The notes under the pieces: model-generated
Told to the model about the DNA's origin: nothing
Databases searched by the model: none
The model's input: the letters and a program-made list of their open reading frames with translations, nothing else
Program-made: the position numbers and the translations under genes
NCBI RefSeq assembly: GCF_000737785.1
Contig: NZ_JPRO01000003.1
Span: forward strand, 124,001 to 188,000
Length of the DNA stretch: 64,000 nt
From: Chryseobacterium luteum
GTDB taxonomy: Bacteria > Bacteroidota > Bacteroidia > Flavobacteriales > Weeksellaceae
Direction of reading: 5' to 3'
Shown here: positions 58,038-64,000 of the stretch, piece after piece
How the letters are laid out: the number at the start of each line of letters is the position of its first letter
Position numbering within the stretch: the stretch's first letter is position 1

Positions 58038-58348
58038 GATTTTGATTTTTTGATGTTAATAGTTAAATTTTAATTTATAATTTCATTGAAATTATATCAC
58101 TAAGGTATGAATTTATTTTATAAAATCTACAGTTTTTTATTTCTTATGTAGATGAAAAATAGTCAGTTGTAGATTAATTATGCATTCGGATTCAATATGA
58201 GGCTTTAATAAACGGGAAAAAAAGGATGAGAAATAGGAGCATATTCCAGACATTAAATGCTATTAAAATCAAATTTGATGCATAAAACAAATCAAAAGTT
58301 TTCCAGATAGAGACCTTTACTTATATTTGTAGTATTGCATAAATCTTT
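58038..58348. other. AT-rich intergenic region
   Basis: About 310 bases without a recognised gene. It contains ATCTACA/TGTAGAT, a seven-base inverted repeat at 58125-58131 and 58147-58153, and the -7 element for the downstream gene (58322-58329). No clear promoter for the peptide gene on the minus strand was found. Confidence 0.5.
58322..58329 (+). promoter_or_regulatory. -7 element for the DDAH-family gene
   Basis: TATATTTG, 20 bases before the ATG at 58349; only a weak TTTT at the -33 position. Confidence 0.5.
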
Positions 58349-59263
58349 ATGAGACTAAACATTAAAAACGAAACGGGCAGGCTGAAATCAGTAGTTCTAG
58401 GCCAGCCTAATTCAATGGGAGCTGTTCCCACATTAGAGGAGAGTTATGACGCCAAGTCATATTACTCCATCGAACATAATAGGTATCCTAAAGAAGAGGA
58501 TATTGTCAACGAAATGAATGCTTTTGAAGCCGTATTGAAAAAATATGACGTAGAAGTGCTTCGCCCAAGCATTATCAAAGATTATAACCAGGTTTTCGCA
58601 AGAGATGTGGCTTTTGTGATTGATGATAAAATGATCATCTCCAATGTGATTGCAGACAGGGCCGACGAGCAGGAAGCCTATAAAAAAGTGTTTGAAAAAG
58701 TGTCGTGGAGAAAGATCATCAATCTCCCGGAAACAGCACATATTGAAGGCGGTGATGTAATCGTATGGGACGATTTCCTTTTTATAGGAACCTGTTTCAG
58801 CGAAGATTACAGAAATTATAAAACCGCAAGAACGAACGAATACGCTATTGAAATCCTGAAAGAATATTTTCCGAAGAAAAGAATTATCGACCTGGAATTA
58901 AAGAAAAATGATAAAATTCCGCTTGAAGGCATCTTACACCTGGACTGTACATTCAATCCGGTAGGAAAAGACAAATGCCTGATCTATAAAAACGGGTTTG
59001 TAGATGAAAGCGATTACCGCCTGATCATCGATATTTTCGGGGAAGAAAACTGTTTCCATCTCAATGATGAAGAAATGTTTGAAATGTTCCCGAATATCTT
59101 CTCCATTTCTCCGGAAGTTATAGTATCGGACAAAACATTCACAAGAATGAACAACCACCTTAGAAACGAGTGGGGAATGACCGTAGAAGAAATTCCTTAC
59201 AGGGAAATCTCTAAAATGGGAGGGCTGTTGAGGTGTTCTACAATGCCTTTGGTGAGAGAGTAG
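58349..59263 (+). CDS. Dimethylarginine dimethylaminohydrolase/arginine deiminase-family protein
   Basis: 304 residues of the guanidino-group-modifying (pentein) fold. The catalytic set is visible: EGGDV at 133-137, the His of ILHLDC (His197) and the nucleophile Cys296 in LLRCSTMPLV. Such enzymes hydrolyse methylarginines or arginine to citrulline, or transfer amidino groups; which one cannot be told. A second pentein, CtlX, lies 500 bases downstream, and gltA-DDAH-ctlX neighbourhoods recur in Flavobacteriia. Own -7 element. Confidence 0.85.
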   Translation: MRLNIKNETGRLKSVVLGQPNSMGAVPTLEESYDAKSYYSIEHNRYPKEEDIVNEMNAFEAVLKKYDVEVLRPSIIKDYNQVFARDVAFVIDDKMIISNVIADRADEQEAYKKVFEKVSWRKIINLPETAHIEGGDVIVWDDFLFIGTCFSEDYRNYKTARTNEYAIEILKEYFPKKRIIDLELKKNDKIPLEGILHLDCTFNPVGKDKCLIYKNGFVDESDYRLIIDIFGEENCFHLNDEEMFEMFPNIFSISPEVIVSDKTFTRMNNHLRNEWGMTVEEIPYREISKMGGLLRCSTMPLVRE

Positions 59264-59328
59264 AAATGTATTAGAGTATTAGTGTAGGAGAGTGGGAGTC
59301 TTTTTTCTTGCTAAAATAAATTGTACAT

Positions 59329-59676
59329 ATGCCAACAGTTAAATTTCATCAGGATTTAAAAGTTTTTCAAAGATCTTTTGAAATGGCTATGCAGGTTTAT
59401 GAACGCTCAAAATCCTTTCCTAAAGAAGAGCTCTATTCTCTTACAGATCAGATCAGAAGATCATCAAGATCAGTCTCTGCTAATATAAGTGAAGCTTGGG
59501 GGAAAAGAAAATATGAGAAATCTTTTATTGCTAAATTAACTGATTCTGAAGGTGAAGCAAGAGAAACTCAGACATGGCTTCAATTTGCTCTTGCCTGCAA
59601 CTATATTAGTGAAGAAGAATTTAATAATTTAAATAATCAGTATAACCAAATCATAGGGATGTTGGTGCCAGTCTGA
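59329..59676 (+). CDS. Four-helix-bundle protein (23S rRNA IVP-like), possibly C-terminally frameshifted
   Basis: 115 residues of the four-helix-bundle family also found as intervening sequences in 23S rRNA genes. The core is intact: QIRRSSRSVSANISEAWGKR (41-60) and the SEGEARETQTWLQFALACNYISEEE helix hairpin. Family members usually continue past IGML with a few residues and then PEKFC-like ends; here the frame ends VPV, whereas the +1 frame reads QSEKWCSF. I think a small deletion shifted the tail. It sits between two enzyme genes, a typical scattered position for this mobile-like family. Confidence 0.75.
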   Translation: MPTVKFHQDLKVFQRSFEMAMQVYERSKSFPKEELYSLTDQIRRSSRSVSANISEAWGKRKYEKSFIAKLTDSEGEARETQTWLQFALACNYISEEEFNNLNNQYNQIIGMLVPV

Positions 59677-59765
59677 GAAATGGTGTTCATTTTTATCTAT
59701 CACCGGCGAAGGTAAAGATGATAAAACTCTCTGACTCTAAAACCCTAAAACTCAAAACTCAGAAA

Positions 59766-60689
59766 ATGCAAACAACAGATACCGTATTAATGATAGAGCC
59801 GATTGCATTCGGTTACAACGCTGAAACAGCAGAGAATAATTATTTTCAGGTAGAACAGAAAGGTTCTGATATTCAGTCTAAAGCTTTGGCAGAGTTCAAC
59901 ACTTTTGTTGGAAAACTGAGAAGCAAAGGCGTAAATGTGATCACCATAAAAGATACATTGGATCCGCATACTCCGGATTCTATTTTTCCAAATAACTGGG
60001 TAAGTTTTCATAAAGATGGTAAAGTGGTTCTATACCCTATGTTCGCTTCCAACAGAAGAGTGGAAAGAAGAGAAGATATCATTGAAAGCATCGGAAGTCA
60101 GGGATTTGAAGTGGCTGAAATTGACGACTGGTCGTTTCCTGAAACCCAGGGACACTTCCTGGAAGGAACCGGAAGCATGATCTTTGATCACGATAATAAG
60201 ATAGCTTATGGCTCGGTTTCTCTGAGGCTTGACGAAGGTTTATTCAGAGAGTTTTGTGCAAAGTACGGCTTTACACCTATAATTTTTCATTCTTACCAGA
60301 CTGTAGGAGCGGAAAGGCTTGCCATTTATCACACCAATGTCATGATGTGCGTGGCGGATCAATTTGTAGTCATTTGCTTAGACTGTATTGATGATGAACT
60401 GGAAAGAGAGAAAGTGATTGAAACCATCAAAAACTCAGGAAAAGAGATCATCGAAATTTCAGAAGAGCAGATGCAGCAGTTTGCCGGAAATATGCTTCAG
60501 GTTCAGAATAAAGATGGAGAGAAGTTCCTGGTGATGAGCCAGACAGCGTACCAGTCTTTGACCTCTGAGCAGGTGGCAGCCATTGAAAAATGCTGTGAAA
60601 TCATTTATTCAGATCTGAATACCATCGAAGTGAATGGAGGAGGAAGCGCAAGATGTATGCTTGCTGAGGTTTTCCTTCCGAAAAAATAA
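59766..60689 (+). CDS. ctlX: Citrulline utilization hydrolase CtlX
   Basis: 307 residues from ATG 59766 (MQTTDTVLMIEPIAFGYN); the ORF could start at 59718 but those codons look non-coding. Pentein-fold hydrolase: DSIFPNNW, HFLEGTGSMIFD (130-141), His189 in YHTNVMMCV and the nucleophile Cys297 in GGGSARCMLAEV are all in place. The family is linked to citrulline breakdown. speD begins only 20 bases after its stop, so ctlX probably heads a longer transcript that includes the polyamine-related genes. Confidence 0.88.
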   Translation: MQTTDTVLMIEPIAFGYNAETAENNYFQVEQKGSDIQSKALAEFNTFVGKLRSKGVNVITIKDTLDPHTPDSIFPNNWVSFHKDGKVVLYPMFASNRRVERREDIIESIGSQGFEVAEIDDWSFPETQGHFLEGTGSMIFDHDNKIAYGSVSLRLDEGLFREFCAKYGFTPIIFHSYQTVGAERLAIYHTNVMMCVADQFVVICLDCIDDELEREKVIETIKNSGKEIIEISEEQMQQFAGNMLQVQNKDGEKFLVMSQTAYQSLTSEQVAAIEKCCEIIYSDLNTIEVNGGGSARCMLAEVFLPKK

Positions 60690-60709
60690 TATATTTACAA
60701 AAAAAATAA

Positions 60710-61069
60710 TTGAAACCATTATCAAGCAAAGGTCTGCATATCCTTCTGACTTTGGAAACACAGTCAGAAGATTTGTTATTGAACTGCAGAAGCTTTTTGG
60801 AATATACAGAATCCATTTTAGAAACTAAAGAAGTGGAAATTGTTGGAATTACAGAGCATATTTTTGACAATCAGAGCTTCACCGCTGCTGTATGTCTTAA
60901 AGAATCCCATCTCTGCATCCATACCTGGCCGGAGTTTAAACAGCTTACATTTGATGTTTTTCTGTGCAACTATACTCAGGATAATACCAGGAAAGTGGAG
61001 CAGATTGCTGATGAAATAGTTCAGTATTTCAATGCTGAGATCATCCAAAAACACAAAATTCACCGTTAA
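60710..61069 (+). CDS. speD: S-adenosylmethionine decarboxylase family protein (TTG start)
   Basis: 119 residues, of the short prokaryotic class that self-cleaves to form a pyruvoyl cofactor and makes decarboxylated AdoMet, the aminopropyl donor. The processing site LKESHLCIHTWPE has Glu65-Ser66-His67, where Ser66 becomes the pyruvoyl group. Cys26 and Cys62 are also present. The only usable start is TTG at 60710, because an in-frame TAA lies directly before it and no later ATG keeps the N-terminal strand. Four bases separate it from the next gene. The partner aminopropyltransferase-like gene is 1.9 kb downstream. Confidence 0.85.
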   Translation: MKPLSSKGLHILLTLETQSEDLLLNCRSFLEYTESILETKEVEIVGITEHIFDNQSFTAAVCLKESHLCIHTWPEFKQLTFDVFLCNYTQDNTRKVEQIADEIVQYFNAEIIQKHKIHR

Positions 61070-61073
61070 AAAA

Positions 61074-62537
61074 ATGTATTACGTTTGTCCCGTCTGCAAA
61101 AAAAACAATGAGCTGTCAATAGATTTTTCTGTTGAAGAATACATCTGCGATTCATGTTCTTCCCTTATTGGAAGAGAAAAAAATGCTTCACGGAAAATCA
61201 TTAAAAAACCTGTTGAAAATGTAGTGCTGAAAGTCGGACAGAAGGGCACGGTTTATGGGACAGATTACTGTGTTATTAATATTGTTGTTAAAAAATATGG
61301 TGAAAATATCTTCTGGCGCGAATACACCCTGAAAGATCCATCCGGAAATAATGTATACCTGAGTGAAAGTGACGGGCATTGGGTGCTTCTCCGTCTGCTG
61401 GACTCTGAATTTAAAGACTTCAAACATTATGCAGAAACTGCTGATGGCCGGAAGTACAGATGGTACGAAACCACGCCCTGCAGTATTCATTCCGCAGCAG
61501 GTTTCTTTGAAGATAAAATAGATTTTAAACTTGCCAAATATAAAGAATTTGTCAACGGTACCGAAATGATCTCGAGGGAAGAATGTGGCAACTCAGTACA
61601 GTTCTTTAAAGGGGATCATATCTCAAAATATACAATCAGGAAAGCTTTCAGCTTAAAAGAGCTTCCCTATTATTCAGGGGTAGGAATTGTCGAGCCCTTT
61701 TTCTTTAATGTAAAACAGGGTATCAATATTATCGGAATTTCAGCCCTGTTGATCTGTCTGATCCAGCTTTATGTGGTAATGTCAAGGACCAATCAGACTA
61801 TTTTTGAACAGGAAATTAAATTTGCCGATATAAATGATAAAGAACTGGTGAGCAAAAGCTTCAGCCTTTCAGGAGCTTCCGCTCCGTTAGAAGTGAATGC
61901 TTATTCAGATGTAGACAACTCCTGGGCCAATGTAGGAGTAAGCCTTGTCAATGAAAAAACCAATGAAATAGCTTATACCTCCAAAGATATAGAAAAATAT
62001 TCCGGTTATGAAGGTGGGGAAAGCTGGAGCGAAGGAAGCCAGAGTGAAAAATTTAATTTTTGCGGTGTAGCGCCCGGAAGCTATCATTTCCTGATTTCTG
62101 CAGAAAAAGAAGGCGGTGCCGCAGATCCGTTCAAATCCGGGTATCAATTGCAGAATGGAGAATTTTCAGTGATTAAAAACGACCTGGGAATTTTTTATAT
62201 GCGGAATAATAAAGACCAAAGCATCAGCCAATACACAGAAAAAGGAATACTGAAAAATGAAATTAGCGGAATAAACAATCTGACAGAAAAACCGCTGGAA
62301 ATTAAAAAACTGGACTCTGTCCTTACCAATATGAGCCCGCAGCCCGGCTACCCGGAAAAATATGAAAAAAACAGCTCTGTAAAGATCAAGGCCGCATGGC
62401 AGCCCGTTTCGTTCTGGAATTTTGCTATTGTGATCATTTTCTCACTCATCTTTATAGGAGCCAGCCTTCTGGGAAGACGCATTTTCGAGTTCAGTAAATG
62501 GAGAAACAGTTCCAATTCACCTTACCCCACCAATTAA
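61074..62537 (+). CDS. Zinc-ribbon and DUF4178 membrane protein
   Basis: 487 residues from ATG 61074 (MYYVCPVCKK), four bases after speD; the longer frame overlaps it. An N-terminal zinc ribbon has two CxxC pairs (Cys5/8 and Cys25/28). Residues about 50-190 form a DUF4178 domain (VGQKGTVYGTDYCVINIVV, GHWVLLRLL, KYRWYETTP). A transmembrane helix at about 217-236 is followed by a roughly 200-residue extracytoplasmic beta-rich domain and a second helix near 446-467. DUF4178 genes recur beside AdoMet decarboxylase, DUF350 and spermidine-synthase-like genes, which is exactly this arrangement. Biochemical role unknown. Confidence 0.8.
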   Translation: MYYVCPVCKKNNELSIDFSVEEYICDSCSSLIGREKNASRKIIKKPVENVVLKVGQKGTVYGTDYCVINIVVKKYGENIFWREYTLKDPSGNNVYLSESDGHWVLLRLLDSEFKDFKHYAETADGRKYRWYETTPCSIHSAAGFFEDKIDFKLAKYKEFVNGTEMISREECGNSVQFFKGDHISKYTIRKAFSLKELPYYSGVGIVEPFFFNVKQGINIIGISALLICLIQLYVVMSRTNQTIFEQEIKFADINDKELVSKSFSLSGASAPLEVNAYSDVDNSWANVGVSLVNEKTNEIAYTSKDIEKYSGYEGGESWSEGSQSEKFNFCGVAPGSYHFLISAEKEGGAADPFKSGYQLQNGEFSVIKNDLGIFYMRNNKDQSISQYTEKGILKNEISGINNLTEKPLEIKKLDSVLTNMSPQPGYPEKYEKNSSVKIKAAWQPVSFWNFAIVIIFSLIFIGASLLGRRIFEFSKWRNSSNSPYPTN

Positions 62538-62540
62538 GCT

Positions 62541-62735
62541 ATGGAAAAAATAACCAACTATATCAGGACCAATTGGGTACTGTTTCTTATCGGAAGCTTT
62601 TTCGTGAGCGGGTTCGTTTATCTTACTTTTACAGGAAATAAGTTCTGTGATTGTGCCAAGACAGAAACGTACCGGGACGGAACCACCAGAAACCATTCCA
62701 CAGGAATAGGATTTTACAGATATTACCACAAATAA
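62541..62735 (+). CDS. Small membrane protein of the polyamine-linked cluster
   Basis: 64 residues: one transmembrane helix at about 12-32, then a short polar tail with a Cys-x-Cys pair (Cys36, Cys38). No family recognised. It starts three bases after the DUF4178 gene and ends 12 before the DUF350 gene, so it is translated with both. The conserved order suggests a structural part of the same membrane system. Confidence 0.75.
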   Translation: MEKITNYIRTNWVLFLIGSFFVSGFVYLTFTGNKFCDCAKTETYRDGTTRNHSTGIGFYRYYHK

Positions 62736-62747
62736 AAAATATAAACT

Positions 62748-62963
62748 ATGGATAACATTAATCTACTGCCGATATTCAACTCCGTGCTATATTCAATTTT
62801 AGGAATAGCCATACTTCTGATCTGCTATTTTATTATCGAAAAACTGACCCCGGAAAAAACATGGCATGAGATCTCACAAAATAAAAATATAGCGTTAGCA
62901 ATTGTTTTTGGAGCATTTATCATAGGAATTTCAATGATCATAAGTGCTGCGATTCATGGATAA
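62748..62963 (+). CDS. DUF350 membrane protein (single repeat)
   Basis: 71 residues with two transmembrane helices at about 11-31 and 48-68, separated by a short basic loop, matching one unit of the DUF350 (YjfL-type) family; many members have two units. The charged residues Glu31-Lys32 at the end of helix 1 and the glycine-rich GAFIIGISMIISAAIHG helix 2 are typical. Its last eight bases overlap the start of the spermidine-synthase-like gene, so they are translationally coupled. Confidence 0.8.
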   Translation: MDNINLLPIFNSVLYSILGIAILLICYFIIEKLTPEKTWHEISQNKNIALAIVFGAFIIGISMIISAAIHG

Positions 62964-64000
62964 GAAGAGGATTCCTCTTGAGCTGCTTTTAATGTTCTCG
63001 GTTTTTGTTATTGCGACCTGCGGGCTCATCTATGAACTGGTGGCCGGTGCGCTGGCAAGCTATCTTTTGGGAGATTCCGTTAAACAGTTTTCCTTCATCA
63101 TCGGCGTTTATCTCTTTTCAATGGGAGTGGGGTCTTATTTTGCCAAATTCATCAAAGGAAATCTCATTGATAAATTTGTAGAGATCGAAATCCTTGTGGG
63201 AATTGTCGGTGGAGTAAGCTCAGTCGTTTTATTTATCCTTTTTAATACGCTGGCCCATTTTGAAACGGTTCTCTACCTTTTTGTTTTCTTTACCGGATGT
63301 CTGGTAGGAGTGGAAATTCCGCTGCTGATGAATATCCTTAAAGACAGGATCGGGTTCAAGGACTTGGTTTCAAACGTTTTTGCCTTTGACTATATTGGAG
63401 CATTACTGGCCTCAATACTGTTTCCTCTCGTGCTTATTCCGAATCTGGGAATTGTAAAAACCCCTCTTTTTTTCGGACTGATCAATGTTTCTATCGCCAT
63501 ATTCTTATGTTTTTATATTAAAAAAGAACTTTCAAAGCCGCTTTCCTTAAAGATAAAATCAATCGGGGCTTTTACATTTCTTCTCGGCCTGTTTATTTTC
63601 TCAGATAAAATTTTATCCTATTCAGAAGAGAAACTCTACGGCGAAAATGTGGTCTATACCAAAAGCTCGCCCTACCAGAGAATTGTTCTCACGAGAAATA
63701 ACCATGAATTTCGGCTGTATCTGAATAACAACCTTCAGTTTTCCTCCACAGATGAATACCGCTATCATGAAGCGTTGGTACATCCGGCGATGTCTATGGC
63801 AAAAAACATTGGGAATGTTCTGATCTTAGGTGGTGGAGACGGTTTTGCTGCGCGTGAAGTACTGAAATACAAAGACGTAAAAAATATTACCCTTGTTGAC
63901 CTGGACGGGGAAATGACCCATTTCTTCAAAACCAATGAAACCATGCGTACCTTGAACCAGAGTTCTTTATCTGATCCCAAAGTCAGGATCATCAACAAAG
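62956..64000 (+). CDS. Membrane-embedded spermidine-synthase-like aminopropyltransferase, 3'-truncated
   Basis: At least 348 residues; the frame runs off the window. The first 210 residues form about seven transmembrane helices (IATCGLIYELVAGALASYLL at the start is typical of membrane-bound SpeE-like proteins). The C-terminal domain has the Rossmann-type binding motif VLILGGGDGFAAREVLKY and the acidic NITLVDLDGEM strand that bind decarboxylated AdoMet. It begins eight bases inside the DUF350 gene. Donor presumably comes from the upstream AdoMet decarboxylase; acceptor unknown. True spermidine synthesis is not proven. Confidence 0.85.
   Translation, partial: MDKKRIPLELLLMFSVFVIATCGLIYELVAGALASYLLGDSVKQFSFIIGVYLFSMGVGSYFAKFIKGNLIDKFVEIEILVGIVGGVSSVVLFILFNTLAHFETVLYLFVFFTGCLVGVEIPLLMNILKDRIGFKDLVSNVFAFDYIGALLASILFPLVLIPNLGIVKTPLFFGLINVSIAIFLCFYIKKELSKPLSLKIKSIGAFTFLLGLFIFSDKILSYSEEKLYGENVVYTKSSPYQRIVLTRNNHEFRLYLNNNLQFSSTDEYRYHEALVHPAMSMAKNIGNVLILGGGDGFAAREVLKYKDVKNITLVDLDGEMTHFFKTNETMRTLNQSSLSDPKVRIINK

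Noticed and set aside
60634..60828. 64-codon open frame overlapping ctlX end and speD start
   Set aside because: A shadow frame; the speD frame has the ESH processing motif and normal family features.

Overview
The window is a stretch of a low-GC Bacteroidota chromosome, most likely a Chryseobacterium or close relative in the Flavobacteriales (Weeksellaceae). This rests on the protein families (an LptD of Bacteroidota type, a type IX secretion C-terminal sorting domain, OMP_b-brl-type TonB-dependent receptor, CtlX, zinc-free L36 and S14), on repeated TAnnTTTG -7 promoter elements, and on short Chryseobacterium-style double-glycine leader peptides. I see no tRNA, rRNA, CRISPR array, insertion sequence or prophage.

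Layout. 1-19200: housekeeping and cell-envelope genes: the 3' part of lptD, a RidA-type deaminase with a membrane protein, an HtrA/DegP protease, tRNA hydroxylase TrhO with 5-formyl-THF cyclo-ligase, two anchored proteins of unknown function, a lysine/alanine-rich lipoprotein, an RNA methyltransferase, RmuC with a decayed CPBP-protease remnant behind it, a T9SS-secreted protein, a six-cysteine double-glycine peptide, the pncB group, Dps and a GT-C-like membrane protein. 19291-22651: a terminated str operon, rpsL-rpsG-fusA-rpsJ. 22839-33400: an 11-kb block separating rpsJ from the rest of the ribosomal genes. It holds surface proteins and a complete glycerol catabolism unit (glpD-glpK-glpF plus an outer-membrane-like protein, with a divergent DeoR/GlpR regulator and a clear candidate operator). 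33646-47509: the fused S10-spc-alpha operon from rplC to rplQ, including rpoA, secY and infA, interrupted only by a few structured or repetitive spacers.

47566-57829: an MliC-like lipoprotein, a LuxR-type response regulator and its histidine kinase separated by two AT-rich genes of unknown function, eno, gltA, a REP-like palindrome, a membrane AraC regulator and a TonB-dependent receptor. 57873-58037 holds a second, very short, six-cysteine double-glycine peptide. 58349-64000: two guanidine-group-modifying enzymes (a DDAH/arginine-deiminase-family protein and CtlX) with a four-helix-bundle gene between them. CtlX runs directly into a polyamine-linked cluster: AdoMet decarboxylase, a zinc-ribbon/DUF4178 membrane protein, a small membrane protein, a DUF350 protein and a membrane-embedded spermidine-synthase-like protein cut by the window end.

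The most interesting items are the membrane-linked AdoMetDC/DUF4178/DUF350/aminopropyltransferase module, the two unlinked six-cysteine peptides that share a leader pattern, the glp operator architecture, the structured spacers inside the ribosomal operon, and the cassette of unknown genes between a response regulator and a kinase that has no sensor domain.
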